From the NCBI GenBank assembly GCA_023014485.1, contig JAJOZX010009460.1, positions 1 through 64,000 on the forward strand: a DNA stretch of 64,000 nucleotides, written 5' to 3'. Both the position numbers and the translations under genes were made by a program. Shown in pieces: positions 8,672 to 23,146 of this stretch (position 1 is the stretch's first letter; every line of letters starts with the position of its first letter). Below the pieces are notes generated by a model, which saw only the letters and a list, made by a program, of their open reading frames with translations, searched no databases and had not been told where the DNA came from. This stretch comes from Bathynomus jamesi. Taxonomy: Eukaryota; Arthropoda; Malacostraca; Isopoda; Cirolanidae.

Positions 8672-11600
8672 TCTTCTTCTTAAAATAATCTTTTTATCCT
8701 GGTAGGGTAATTTCTATCTTGGCCAAAGAGTGGCCACTTGTTAAACATCTTCTTAAAATCTGTTAAGATCCTGGTAAAGGGTCTCCAATATGTTAAGATC
8801 CTCTTCTTCTTCTTATCCTGGCAGGGTCGCCAGCTGTTAACCCCCCCCTTATGGCCCTGAGTCGGTTCGGATTCGACGGGGGGTTCTGGTTAGGAGGCAA
8901 GCAACGGATGTTTCTTCTATATACTTTTCTTCTATAACTTTCTAATTCTTTTCTCTCGCTTTATGGGGTCGACACTCTGTTAATTCTTTTCTTTCAATAA
9001 TACTCTGATACTTTTTCTGATACTAAAAATTATCGACTTTTCTTTTATAACTTGTCGACGTGACTAAGTTCTGAAGAGAGCACGGCTCGAAGGAAAAGAT
9101 AAAAACTTTCTCTTACATTTAGTTTACTTCTAAAAATGTACAGTTAGTTCTCTGAATTTACAAGGGTAGAGGTTCGACCTCTTTCGACCATGGCTCAGGC
9201 CGGAATCTAAAAATTTAAGAAGGCAAGGGGCCTCTGCCCCCTCCCCGCAGCGAGGCTGCTAATATGAAGTCTAATGGAGAAGTGCCTTAAATGAAGTGGT
9301 AATCTGAAGTGGTGTATTTTACAAATATACGTATAATATAACCTAATTTTTTTGGGGGAGGACAGTTGAAGGTTAAATTTCCCCCCTTTTTAAACACATG
9401 ATCAGATGTTTTAAAAGATTGCAAATTTCAAATTAAAAAATAAAATAACAAAAACTAATTTGTATTTTTTCGCCGTCTTCATTTATGAAGGCGATATCAT
9501 TTCGTAATAGCACATAAGTACAATTTTGAGTACATGACTGAGGACGTATTAATTTTGGTTCATTACAATTACGATTACAATTATGGATTACAATTACCAA
9601 TTAATTCATATTCACTTGTTGTTTAATTACACTTCCATTTTGAAGTACATTCTTACATGATAAATTAAATCATTACATTTAATTACAGTTTCACTGAAGT
9701 ACATTACAAGTTATTGTTAATTACAGTTTCATTAAAGTACATTACAAGTTATTGTTAATTTAAAGTATTACAGTTAATTACAATTAAACAGTTACTAAAA
9801 CTTTGTCTTGTTTTTACAGTGTTTCATATTAATAGACAATTAAGATGTTAGAAATATAATACAAAGTACATGGGCACATAACACACATGATATAACATAA
9901 CGCATGATAATGTTATAAATTCGAATCAGAGCGAAAGGAGACTTTTTTTATCTTAGAAGCGTTCAATTCTGTCGGTCAGCGGAATTCGATCTTACTAAGC
10001 ATTGTTTTGAGTTCACCTCGGGAGGTCATATAATTAAAAATAAAAATGAAAAAAATAATACGAGAACGTTTTTTCGCGTTCTCGAACGAACCTAAAGTTT
10101 CGCGCCTCACAAATTGACACGAGTAAAAAATGAATATTTAATAAAATTAATAAAGGATAGTGGTCGAGAAAGAACATGAATGTAAGAATGAGTATGGTTG
10201 AATAATAATGTTTATACTCATAACATATAAATAATGACTTCTATAGAGTGTTTCGTCCTTAGCATGATGTTAAAGAATTTTCATACATTGGATACTAGAT
10301 ATATGATGAAGGGAAAATGTGACGTCATAGTTATTGAATTTTTACGTATAGTACAAATCGTTGTTAGGAAGATTTACAAGAACAAATTAGAGACAGAGTG
10401 GGAAACGTAAAGAGAATAAAGTTATTTTATGACGTCATAGTGCATAAGTCATTATTACAAATCGAAATTCTATCCAAAACTCGCTTATGTGATTTTTGGT
10501 TTCTTATGTAAAAATGGACAATGAATTCATATAATGATGGTGTAGGAATTGTTCATTGTTCACTTTTTACATTACTCTCCCCTTTTAAAAATGATATTTA
10601 TACAATAATTTAATAGGGTACCATTAATACAATACAAATGAGAAAATAACATCCTAACAGGGTACCATTAGTTACAATACAAATTTTATACAGAACGATT
10701 TCGCGTAGTCGAGTACAATGCAGAGTATCCAAATTTTTAAAATGACACTTGCTTACAAAATATAAAAAATCAAAGATTAATACTTTAGTTTAGACAAACA
10801 TTAAAGTTAGACAAGCAATGATACTGTTAAAAATGTTTTCTGTGGGATAAATTACATTCACAATGAATAGGTAAAAGGGAAAAATATAAATCGTACAATC
10901 TATAAGCTAATTTTTATTGACTAGTGTAGGTAAAAATAGAATTACGTAATGGATGATATATAGACCTGTGGTCTAGTGTGTATTTTTGTGTGCTAGGTAT
11001 AAAGTGTGTAGTTGATAATTTCGAGAGACAGATTAGCTGAGAGATTGTTAAATTAACTGAATAAATGCATGAGCAAGATATATTAGGAAGCAAAAATGAT
11101 TAAGATTAAATTACGCGCAATGAAATAGTTTATTGTGATATCCAATGATTTTAGCATGAGGTTTGTATATATAGTATATATAGTGTGCATACATGCATTT
11201 TCATTGACTGTTGTAGGTACAAATCGAATTACGTAGTGGATGATGTATAGACCTGTGGTCAAATGTGTATTTATGTTTATTGTTATTATTATTATTATCA
11301 CTATTATTATTATTATCATTATTATTATTACAAAATCCTTTAAGCTCAAGGTCAATTATTATAAAATCTAATTACAGGTAAATTTTTCATTAAAAATTAT
11401 TTTTATATAATAAAAGAAAATATTAAAAAGGTTTAATAATTTTTGCAGGTTAAGTAGAAAAATCATACTCTTTCGTTGAATGTTGATAGAATTTTGAATT
11501 ATTTGATATTTTAGTCTGAAAACTTGTTTGCATATAGACAAATACATCTGTTTTATTGCGTAGAAGTTTCATTAAAAATTAAATGACTGAAATTTAGGGT

Positions 11601-12253
11601 ATGTGCGGTCATACGGGTAAATTTCCCGATCGTACAGAGCAGGATAAATTAGGTACATGATCGATTAATTGTTACGCTATTTCTGTCATCATATAATCAA
11701 AATAATTATAAAACTCGTTAAAAACTTTTGTAAAAACGGTTTTGTTACAATTAATGAATTACATAACTATATATTTATATACATAACAATGCATGAAAAG
11801 GGAAAGACAAATCAGTGAATTTCCGTCTTACAAAGAAAAAAGGTTAAACCAAAGACGCAACCCGGTCAATTCAGGTTGAATTTAATTCTCTTTTACAACA
11901 AAAAAAAAGTTGAATTAAATTCTCTTCAACAACAAAAAAAAAGGTTGAATTCAATTGACTGCATTGAAAACTTGGGACTTGAAAATTAACTTCTTTTCAA
12001 AACTAACGTTTTTTTCAAAACTAACTTTTTCAAAACTAACTTTTTTTCAAAACTAACTTCTGTAATCTCTGGGGCGGTTGTCCCTCTTGGATGCAACCTA
12101 TTGACTTGACCTCTTATCAAGTATTTCTATAAATCTCTCTAACTTGGAATAAATCTCTCTAACTTCAAATAAAACTCTCTGACTTCAAATAAAACTCTCT
12201 GACTTCAAATAAAACTCTCTGACTTCAAATAAAACTCTCTGACTTGAATAAAA

Positions 12254-12573
12254 CTGACTTGAACTCTATCAAGTATTCTGAAACTGAAAATGAAACTGAC
12301 TTGAACTCTTATCAAGTAGTATCTTGAAACTGAAAATGAAACTGACTTGAACTCATATCCAGTAGTATCTTGAAACTGAAAATGAAACTGACTTGAACTC
12401 TTATCAAGTAGTATCTTGAAACTGAAAATGAAACTACTGACTTGAACTCTTATCAAGTAGTATCTTGAAACTGAAAATGAACTGACTTGAACTCTTATCA
12501 AGTAGTATCTTGAAACTGAAAATGAAACTGACTTGAACTCTTATCAAGTAGTATCTTGAAACTGAAAATGAAA
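12254..12573. repeat. 46-bp subrepeat array, 7 copies (unit 3)
   Basis: Seven-copy organisation as in unit 1, with the same order of variant copies. Confidence 0.95.
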
Positions 12574-13158
12574 CTACTGACTTGAAATAAACTAAAAATG
12601 GAAAATGACTGCACTTGACCTTTATCAAGTGGAGACGATTAACCTCTGTTTTGGTTGACCCTCTTGGTGCAACCTTCTGACTTGAAAACTGACTTCAAAA
12701 AAATGACTTCAAAAATGACTTCAAAAAATTACTTCAAAAAAATTACTTCAAGTATCTCTCTAAATCTATAAACTCTCTGTAAACTCTCTGTAAACTCTCT
12801 CTCTCTTAATTTGCAAGTCAATTCAATTCAGTAATTGAAAAAAATTTGCAAACAAAAAATTAAAAAAAATGTAAACAACATTTCACTCTAATGTACGGGA
12901 AGGTACATAAAATAAAATTATTCTATACTGAATATAACAGTGAAAATAACTCTCTTGAAATTAACTCTTCAAATTAACTCTCTTTGAAATTAACTCTGTT
13001 ACAATTAACTCTGTTACAATTAACTCTGTTACAATTAACTCTACAATTAACTCTCTCTGTTACAATTAACTCTCTGTTACAATTAACTCTCTGTTACAAT
13101 TACTCTCTGTGTTACAATTTCTATTTCACTCAAAAAAAGTGTATCACTAGTGTCTGAA

Positions 13159-13458
13159 ATGTTCACGGTTTTGTTAACTGTTAATAGTACTGATTTTTTT
13201 TTTCAAGTGTTTATAAATTACTTAAAAAAACAAAATGTACTTAACAACATTTCTACGGGCGAAATCCTTGAGACGTGTCCTGAAGACGTCTTGTTGGCTA
13301 CTTGTTCTTGGATGAAAACTAGGCGTGAAGAACTTGGAGTCGTGACGCACCGGTTCAAGGGTGGATGTTACGAACTAGAAGTCGTGACACGCCGGTCAAC
13401 TGGTTTTATCCTGATGCAGGGTAATTTCTATCTTGGCCAAAGAGTGGCCTCTTCTTAA
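13159..13458 (+). CDS. Short reading frame of unknown status, unit 3 copy (99 codons)
   Basis: Complete from ATG, ending at the TAA directly after GCCTCTTCT. The same 14-residue internal repeat as unit 1 is present. It is shorter than unit 1 because the stop comes before the CTTCTT repeats. Confidence 0.25.
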   Translation: MFTVLLTVNSTDFFFQVFINYLKKQNVLNNISTGEILETCPEDVLLATCSWMKTRREELGVVTHRFKGGCYELEVVTRRSTGFILMQGNFYLGQRVASS

Positions 13459-14422
13459 GTAATCTTCTTCTTAAAGTAATCTTCTTCTTAAAGTAATCTT
13501 CTTCTTAAAATAATCTTTTTATCCTGGTACAGGGTAATTTCTATCTTGGCCAAAGAGTGGCCACTTGTTAAACATCTTCTTAAAATCTGTTAAGATCCTG
13601 GTAAAGGGTCTCCAATATGTTAAGATCCTCTTCTTCTTCTTATCCTGGCAGGGTCGCCAGCTGTTAACCCCCCCCTTATGGCCCTGAGTCGGTTCGGATT
13701 CGACGGGGGGGTTCTGGTTAGGAGGCAAGCAACGGATGTTTCTTCTATATACTTTTCTTCTATAACTTTCTAATTCTTTTCTCTCGCTTTATGGGGTCGA
13801 CACTCTGTTAATTCTTTTCTTTCAATAATACTCTGATACTTTTTCTGATACTAAAAATTATCGACTTTTCTTTTATAACTTGTCGACGTGACTAAGTTCT
13901 GAAGAGAGCACGGCTCGAAGGAAAAGATAAAAACTTTCTCTTACATTTAGTTTACTTCTAAAAATGTACAGTTAGTTCTCTGAATTTACAAGGGTAGAGG
14001 TTCGACCTCTTTCGACCATGGCTCAGGCCGGAATCTAAAAATTTTAAGAAGGCAAGGGGCCTCTGCCCCCTCCCCGCAGCGAGGCTGCTAATATGAAGTC
14101 TAATGGAGAAGTTCCTTAAATGAAGTGGTAATCTGAAGTGGTGTATTTTTACAAATATACGTATAATATAACCTAATTTTTTGGGGGAGGACAGTTGAAG
14201 GTTAAATTTCCCCCCTTTTTAAACACATGATCAGATGTTTTAAAAGATTGCAAATTTCAAATTAAAAAATAAAATAACAAAAACTAATTTGTATTTTTTC
14301 GCCGTCTTCATTTATGAAGGCGATATCATTTCGTAATAGCACATAAGTACAATTTTGAGTACATGACTGAGGACGTATTAATTTTGGTTCATTACAATTA
14401 CGATTACAATTATGGATTACAA

Positions 14423-14439
14423 TTTTTTTTTTTTTTTTT
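14423..14439. other. Private 17-T homopolymer in unit 3
   Basis: Twelve other units read ATTACAATTACCAATT at this place; unit 3 has 17 T between ACAA and ACCAATT. No target-site duplication can be established. It may be slippage, a tiny retroposed poly(A) scrap or an assembly artefact. Confidence 0.85.
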
Positions 14440-17130
14440 ACCAATTAATTCATATTCACTTGTTGTTTAATTACACTTCCATTTTGAAGTACATTCTTAC
14501 ATGATAAATTAAATCATTACATTTAATTACAGTTTCACTGATGTACATTACAAGTTATTGTTAATTACAGTTTCATTAAAGTACATTACAAGTTATTGTT
14601 AATTTAAAGTATTACAGTTAATTACAATTAAACAGTTACTAAAACTTTGTCTTGTTTTTACAGTGTTTCATATTAATAGACAATTAAGATGTTAGAAATA
14701 TAATACAAAGTACATGGGCACATAACACACATGATATAACATAACGCATGATAATGTTATAAATTCGAATCAGAGCGAAAGGAGACTTTTTTTATCTTAG
14801 AAGCGTTCAATTCTGTCGGTCAGCGGAATTCGATCTTACTAAGCATTGTTTTGAGTTCACCTCGGGAGGTCATATAATTAAAAATAAAAATGAAAAAAAT
14901 AATACGAGAACGTTTTTTCGCGTTCTCGAACGAACCTAAAGTTTCGCGCCTCACAAATTGACACGAGTAAAAAATGAATATTTAATAAAATTAATAAAGG
15001 ATAGTGGTCGAGAAAGAACATGAATGTAAGAATGAGTATGGTTGAATAATAATGTTTATACTCATAACATATAAATAATGACTTCTATAGAGTGTTTCGT
15101 CCTTAGCATGATGTTAAAGAATTTTCATACATTGGATACTAGATATATGATGAAGGGAAAATGTGACGTCATAGTTATTGAATTTTTACGTATAGTACAA
15201 ATCGTTGTTAGGAAGATTTACAAGAACAAATTAGAGACAGAGTGGGAAACGTAAAGAGAATAAAGTTATTTTATGACGTCATAGTGCATAAGTCATTATT
15301 ACAAATCGAAATTCTATCCAAAACTCGCTTATGTGATTTTTGGTTTCTTATGTAAAAATGGACAATGAATTCATATAATGATGGTGTAGGAATTGTTCAT
15401 TGTTCACTTTTTACATTACTCTCCCCTTTTAAAAATGATATTTATACAATAATTTAATAGGGTACCATTAATACAATACAAATGAGAAAATAACATCCTA
15501 ACAGGGTACCATTAGTTACAATACAAATTTTATACAGAACGATTTCGCGTAGTCGAGTACAATGCAGAGTATCCAAATTTTTAAAATGACACTTGCTTAC
15601 AAAATATAAAAAATCAAAGATTAATACTTTAGTTTAGACAAACATTAAAGTTAGACAAGCAATGATACTGTTAAAAATGTTTTCTGTGGGATAAATTACA
15701 TTCACAATGAATAGGTAAAAGGGAAAAATATAAATCGTACAATCTATAAGCTAATTTTTATTGACTAGTGTAGGTAAAAATAGAATTACGTAATGGATGA
15801 TATATAGACCTGTGGTCTAGTGTGTATTTTTGTGTGCTAGGTATAAAGTGTGTAGTTGATAATTTCGAGAGACAGATTAGCTGAGAGATTGTTAAATTAA
15901 CTGAATAAATGCATGAGCAAGATATATTAGGAAGCAAAAATGATTAAGATTAAATTACGCGCAATGAAATAGTTTATTGTGATATCCAATGATTTTAGCA
16001 TGAGGTTTGTATATATAGTATATATAGTGTGCATACATGCATTTTCATTGACTGTTGTAGGTACAAATCGAATTACGTAGTGGATGATGTATAGACCTGT
16101 GGTCAAATGTGTATTTATGTTTATTGTTATTATTATTATTATCACTATTATTATTATTATCATTATTATTATTACAAAATCCTTTAAGCTCAAGGTCAAT
16201 TATTATAAAATCTAATTACAGGTAAATTTTTCATTAAAAATTATTTTTATATAATAAAAGAAAATATTAAAAAGGTTTAATAATTTTTGCAGGTTAAGTA
16301 GAAAAATCATACTCTTTCGTTGAATGTTGATAGAATTTTGAATTATTTGATATTTTAGTCTGAAAACTTGTTTGCATATAGACAAATACATCTGTTTTAT
16401 TGCGTAGAAGTTTCATTAAAAATTAAATGACTGAAATTTAGGGTATGTGCGGTCATACGGGTAAATTTCCCGATCGTACAGAGCAGGATAAATTAGGTAC
16501 ATGATCGATTAATTGTTACGCTATTTCTGTCATCATATAATCAAAATAATTATAAAACTCGTTAAAAACTTTTGTAAAAACGGTTTTGTTACAATTAATG
16601 AATTACATAACTATATATTTATATACATAACAATGCATGAAAAGGGAAAGACAAATCAGTGAATTTCCGTCTTACAAAGAAAAAAGGTTAAACCAAAGAC
16701 GCAACCCGGTCAATTCAGGTTGAATTTAATTCTCTTTTACAACAAAAAAAAAGTTGAATTAAATTCTCTTGAACAACAAAAAAAAAAGGTTGAATTCAAT
16801 TCACTGCATTGAAAACTTGGGACTTGAAAACTAACTTCTTTTCAAAACTAACTTTTTTTTCAAAACTAACTTTTTTTCAAAACTAACTTTTTCAAAATTA
16901 ACTTTTTCAAAACTAACTTTTTTTCAAAACTAACTTCTGTAATCTCTGGGGCGGTTGTCCCTCTTGGATGCAACCTATTGACTTGACCTCTTATCAAGTA
17001 TTTCTATAAATCTCTCTAACTTGGAATAAATCTCTCTAACTTCAAATAAAACTCTCTGACTTCAAATAAAACTCTCTGACTTCAAATAAAACTCTCTGAC
17101 TTCAAATAAAACTCTCTGACTTGAATAAAA

Positions 17131-17450
17131 CTGACTTGAACTCTATCAAGTATTCTGAAACTGAAAATGAAACTGACTTGAACTCTTATCAAGTAGTATC
17201 TTGAAACTGAAAATGAAACTGACTTGAACTCATATCCAGTAGTATCTTGAAACTGAAAATGAAACTGACTTGAACTCTTATCAAGTAGTATCTTGAAACT
17301 GAAAATGAAACTACTGACTTGAACTCTTATCAAGTAGTATCTTGAAACTGAAAATGAACTGACTTGAACTCTTATCAAGTAGTATCTTGAAACTGAAAAT
17401 GAAACTGACTTGAACTCTTATCAAGTAGTATCTTGAAACTGAAAATGAAA
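17131..17450. repeat. 46-bp subrepeat array, 7 copies (unit 4)
   Basis: Seven-copy organisation as in unit 1. Confidence 0.95.
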
Positions 17451-18023
17451 CTACTGACTTGAAATAAACTAAAAATGGAAAATGACTGCACTTGACCTTT
17501 ATCAAGTGGAGACGATTAACCTCTGTTTTGGTTGACCCTCTTGGTGCAACCTTCTGACTTGAAAACTGACTTCAAAAAAATGACTTCAAAAATGACTTCA
17601 AAAAATTACTTCAAAAAAATTACTTCAAGTATCTCTCTAAATCTATAAACTCTCTGTAAACTCTCTGTAAACTCTCTCTCTCTTAATTTGCAAGTCAATT
17701 CAATTCAGTAATTGAAAAAAATTTGCAAACAAAAAATTAAAAAAAATGTAAACAACATTTCACTCTAATGTACGGGAAGGTACATAAAATAAAATTATTC
17801 TATACTGAATATAACAGTGAAAATAACTCTCTTGAAATTAACTCTTCAAATTAACTCTCTTTGAAATTAACTCTGTTACAATTAACTCTGTTACAATTAA
17901 CTCTGTTACAATTAACTCTCTCTGTTACAATTAACTCTCTGTTACAATTAACTCTCTGTTACAATTACTCTCTGTGTTACAATTTCTATTTCACTCAAAA
18001 AAAGTGTATCACTAGTGTCTGAA

Positions 18024-18362
18024 ATGTTCACGGTTTTGTTAACTGTTAATAGTACTGATTTTTTTTTTCAAGTGTTTATAAATTACTTAAAAAAACAAAA
18101 TGTACTTAACAACATTTCTACGGGCGAAATCCTTGAGACGTGTCCTGAAGACGTCTTGTTGGCTACTTGTTCTTGGATGAAAACTAGGCGTGAAGAACTT
18201 GGAGTCGTGACGCACCGGTTCAAGGGTGGATGTTACGAACTAGAAGTCGTGACACGCCGGTCAACTGGTTTTATCCTGATGCAGGGTAATTTCTATCTTG
18301 GCCAAAGAGTGGCCTCTTCTTATAGTAATCTTCTTCTTAAAGTAATCTTCTTCTTAAAGTAA
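18024..18362 (+). CDS. Short reading frame of unknown status, unit 4 copy (112 codons)
   Basis: Complete from ATG. Like unit 1 it reads through into the CTTCTTAAAGTAAT repeats because of the CTTATAG variant. Confidence 0.25.
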   Translation: MFTVLLTVNSTDFFFQVFINYLKKQNVLNNISTGEILETCPEDVLLATCSWMKTRREELGVVTHRFKGGCYELEVVTRRSTGFILMQGNFYLGQRVASSYSNLLLKVIFFLK

Positions 18363-21300
18363 TCTTCTTCTTAAAATAATCTTTTTATCCTGGTACAGGG
18401 TAATTTCTATCTTGGCCAAAGAGTGGCCACTTGTTAAACATCTTCTTAAAATCTGTTAAGATCCTGGTAAAGGGTCTCCAATATGTTAAGATCCTCTTCT
18501 TCTTCTTATCCTGGCAGGGTCGCCAGCTGTTAACCCCCCCTTATGGCCCTGAGTCGGTTCGGATTCGACGGGGGGGTTCTGGTTAGGAGGCAAGCAACGG
18601 ATGTTTCTTCTATATACTTTTCTTCTATAACTTTCTAATTCTTTTCTCTCGCTTTATGGGGTCGACACTCTGTTAATTCTTTTCTTTCAATAATACTCTG
18701 ATACTTTTTCTGATACTAAAAATTATCGACTTTTCTTTTATAACTTGTCGACGTGACTAAGTTCTGAAGAGAGCACGGCTCGAAGGAAAAGATAAAAACT
18801 TTCTCTTACATTTAGTTTACTTCTAAAAATGTACAGTTAGTTCTCTGAATTTACAAGGGTAGAGGTTCGACCTCTTTCGACCATGGCTCAGGCCGGAATC
18901 TAAAAATTTTAAGAAGGCAAGGGGCCTCTGCCCCCTCCCCGCAGCGAGGCTGCTAATATGAAGTCTAATGGAGAAGTTCCTTAAATGAAGTGGTAATCTG
19001 AAGTGGTGTATTTTTACAAATATACGTATAATATAACCTAATTTTTTGGGGGAGGACAGTTGAAGGTTAAATTTCCCCCCTTTTTAAACACATGATCAGA
19101 TGTTTTAAAAGATTGCAAATTTCAAATTAAAAAATAAAATAACAAAAACTAATTTGTATTTTTTCGCCGTCTTCATTTATGAAGGCGATATCATTTCGTA
19201 ATAGCACATAAGTACAATTTTGAGTACATGACTGAGGACGTATTAATTTTGGTTCATTACAATTACGATTACAATTATGGATTACAATTACCAATTAATT
19301 CATATTCACTTGTTGTTTAATTACACTTCCATTTTGAAGTACATTCTTACATGATAAATTAAATCATTACATTTAATTACAGTTTCACTGAAGTACATTA
19401 CAAGTTATTGTTAATTACAGTTTCATTAAAGTACATTACAAGTTATTGTTAATTTAAAGTATTACAGTTAATTACAATTAAACAGTTACTAAAACTTTGT
19501 CTTGTTTTTACAGTGTTTCATATTAATAGACAATTAAGATGTTAGAAATATAATACAAAGTACATGGGCACATAACACACATGATATAACATAACGCATG
19601 ATAATGTTATAAATTCGAATCAGAGCGAAAGGAGACTTTTTTTATCTTAGAAGCGTTCAATTCTGTCGGTCAGCGGAATTCGATCTTACTAAGCATTGTT
19701 TTGAGTTCACTCCTCGGGAGTAGTAATATAATAAAAATAAGAAAAAAATAATACGAGAACGTTTTTTTCGCGTTCTCGAACGAACCTAAAGTTTCGCGCC
19801 TCACAAATTGACACGAGTAAAAAATGAATATTTAATAAAATTAATAAAGGATAGTGGTCGAGAAAGAACATGAATGTAAGAATGAGTATGGTTGAATAAT
19901 AATGTTTATACTCATAACATATAAATAATGACTTCTATAGAGTGTTTCGTCCTTAGCATGATGTTAAAGAATTTTCATACATTGGATACTAGATATATGA
20001 TGAAGGGAAAATGTGACGTCATAGTTATTGAATTTTTACGTATAGTACAAATCGTTGTTAGGAAGATTTACAAGAACAAATTAGAGACAGAGTGGGAAAC
20101 GTAAAGAGAATAAAGTTATTTTATGACGTCATAGTGCATAAGTCATTATTACAAATCGAAATTCTATCCAAAACTCGCTTATGTGATTTTTGGTTTCTTA
20201 TGTAAAAATGGACAATGAATTCATATAATGATGGTGTAGGAATTGTTCATTGTTCACTTTTTACATTACTCTCCCTTTTAAAAATGATATTTATACAATA
20301 ATTTAATAGGGTACCATTAATACAATACAAATGAGAAAATAACATCCTAACAGGGTACCATTAGTTACAATACAAATTTTATACAGAACGATTTCGCGTA
20401 GTCGAGTACAATGCAGAGTATCCAAATTTTTAAAATGACACTTGCTTACAAAATATAAAAAATCAAAGATTAATACTTTAGTTTAGACAAACATTAAAGT
20501 TAGACAAGCAATGATACTGTTAAAAATTTTTCTGTGGGATAAATTACATTCACAATGAATAGGTAAAAGGGAAAAATATAAATCGTACAATCTATAAGCT
20601 AATTTTTATTGACTAGTGTAGGTAAAAATAGAATTACGTAATGGATGATATATAGACCTGTGGTCTAGTGTGTATTTTTGTGTGCTAGGTATAAAGTGTG
20701 TAGTTGATAATTTCGAGAGACAGATTAGCTGAGAGATTGTTAAATTAACTGAATAAATGCATGAGCAAGATATATTAGGAAGCAAAAATGATTAAGATTA
20801 AATTACGCGCAATGAAATAGTTTATTGTGATATCCAATGATTTTAGCATGAGGTTTGTATATATAGTATATATAGTGTGCATACATGCATTTTCATTGAC
20901 TGTTGTAGGTACAAATCGAATTACGTAGTGGATGATGTATAGACCTGTGGTCAAATGTGTATTTATGTTTATTGTTATTATTATTATTATCTATTATTAT
21001 TATTATCATTATTATTATTACAAAATCCTTTAAGCTCAAGGTCAATTATTATAAAATCTAATTACAGGTAAATTTTTCATTAAAAATTATTTTTATATAA
21101 TAAAAGAAAATATTAAAAAGGTTTAATAATTTTTGCAGGTTAAGTAGAAAAATCATACTCTTTCGTTGAATGTTGATAGAATTTTGAATTATTTGATATT
21201 TTAGTCTGAAAACTTGTTTGCATATAGACAAATACATCTGTTTTATTGCGTAGAAGTTTCATTAAAAATTAAATGACTGAAATTTAGGGTATGTGCGGTC

Positions 21301-21984
21301 ATACGGGTAAATTTCCCGATCGTACAGAGCAGGATAAATTAGGTACATGATCGATTAATTGTTACGCTATTTCTGTCATCATATAATCAAAATAATTATA
21401 AAACTCGTTAAAAACTTTTGTAAAAACGGTTTTGTTACAATTAATGAATTACATAACTAATATTTATAATACATAACAATGCATGAAAAGGGAAAGACAA
21501 ATCAGTGAATTTCCGTCTTACAAAGAAAAAAGGTTAAACCAAAGACGCAACCCGGTCAATTCAGGTTGAATTTAATTCTCTTTTACAACAAAAAAAAGTT
21601 GAATTAAATTCTCTTGAACAAAAAAAAAAAAGGTTGAATTCAATTGACTGCATTGAAAACTTGGGACTTGAAAACTAACTTCTTTTCAAAACTAATTTTT
21701 TTTCAAACTAACTTTTTTCAAAACTAACTTTTTCAAAACTAACTTTTTCAAATTAACTTTTTCAAAACTAACTTTTTTTCAAAACTAACTTCTGTAATCT
21801 CTGGGCGGTTGTCCCTCTTGGATGCAACCTATTGACTTGACCTCTTATCAAGTATTTCTATAAATCTCTCTAACTTGGAATAAATCTCTCTAACTTCAAA
21901 TAAAACTCTCTGACTTCAAATAAAACTCTCTGACTTCAAATAAAACTCTCTGACTTCAAATAAAACTCTCTGACTTGAATAAAA

Positions 21985-22304
21985 CTGACTTGAACTCTAT
22001 CAAGTATTCTGAAACTGAAAATGAAACTGACTTGAACTCTTATCAAGTAGTATCTTGAAACTGAAAATGAAACTGACTTGAACTCATATCCAGTAGTATC
22101 TTGAAACTGAAAATGAAACTGACTTGAACTCTTATCAAGTAGTATCTTGAAACTGAAAATGAAACTACTGACTTGAACTCTTATCAAGTAGTATCTTGAA
22201 ACTGAAAATGAACTGACTTGAACTCTTATCAAGTAGTATCTTGAAACTGAAAATGAAACTGACTTGAACTCTTATCAAGTAGTATCTTGAAACTGAAAAT
22301 GAAA
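21985..22304. repeat. 46-bp subrepeat array, 7 copies (unit 5)
   Basis: Seven-copy organisation as in unit 1. Confidence 0.95.
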
Positions 22305-22894
22305 CTACTGACTTGAAATAAACTAAAAATGGAAAATGACTGCACTTGACCTTTATCAAGTGGAGACGATTAACCTCTGTTTTGGTTGACCCTCTTGGTG
22401 CAACCTTCTGACTTGAAAACTGACTTCAAAAAAATGACTTCAAAAATGACTTCAAAAAATTACTTCAAAAAAATTACTTCAAGTATCTCTCTAAATCTAT
22501 AAACTCTCTGTAAACTCTCTGTAAACTCTCTCTCTCTTAATTTGCAAGTCAATTCAATTCAGTAATTGAAAAAAATTTGCAAACAAAAATTAAAAAAAAT
22601 GTAAACAACATTTCACTCTAATGTACGGGAAGGTACATAAAATAAAATTATTCTATACTGAATATAACAGTGAAAATAACTCTCTTGAAATTAACTCTTC
22701 AAATTAACTCTCTTTGAAATTAACTCTGTTACAATTAACTCTGTTAAACTCTGTTAAAACTCTCTGTTACAATTAACTCTCTGTTACAATTACTCTCTGT
22801 GTTACAATTTCTATTTCACTAAAAAAAGTGTATCACTAGTGTCTGAAATGTTCACTGTTTTGTTAACTGTTAATAGTACTGATTTTTTTTTCAA

Positions 22895-23146
22895 GTGTTT
22901 ATAAATTACTTAAAAAAACAAAATGTACTTAACAACATTTCTACGGGCGAAATCCTTGAGACGTGTCCTGAAGACGTCTTGTTGGCTACTTGTTCTTGGA
23001 TGAAAACTAGGCGTGAAGAACTTGGAGTCGTGACGCACCGGTTCAAGGGTGGATGTTACGAACTAGAAGTCGTGACACGCCGGTCAACTGGTTTTATCCT
23101 GATGCAGGGTAATTTCTATCTTGGCCAAAGAGTGGCCTCTTCTTAA
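22895..23146 (+). other. Short reading frame, unit 5 copy (broken by T-run change)
   Basis: The upstream ATG runs into a TAA because the homopolymer is 9 T. The downstream body is open but has no ATG start. Confidence 0.3.

Larger units (their letters stand above)
4831..9642. repeat. Tandem macrosatellite unit 2 (4812 bp)
   Basis: Near-identical to unit 1. Differences I can see include fewer CTTTTTCAAAACTAA-type repeats near 7170-7250, four rather than three copies of the 20-bp subrepeat, loss of one G near 8343 that closes the short reading frame early, a 9-T instead of 10-T run before the CAAG at 8377-8380, and the GTGCCTTAA variant near 9282. All other landmarks are present in the same order. 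Confidence 0.97.
9643..14486. repeat. Tandem macrosatellite unit 3 (4844 bp)
   Basis: Complete unit with all landmarks. It has an extra partial TACAATTAACTC repeat near 13040 and a private run of 17 T at 14423-14439, where every other unit reads a short ATTACC. Its short plus-strand reading frame is open from the ATG. It shares TTCCTTAA with units 1, 4 and 13. Confidence 0.97.
14487..19336. repeat. Tandem macrosatellite unit 4 (4850 bp)
   Basis: Longest copy that has no transposon. It is very close to unit 1, sharing the CTTATAGTAATC variant that extends the short reading frame and the TTCCTTAA variant. It has four copies of the 20-bp subrepeat and seven of the 46-bp subrepeat. Confidence 0.97.
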
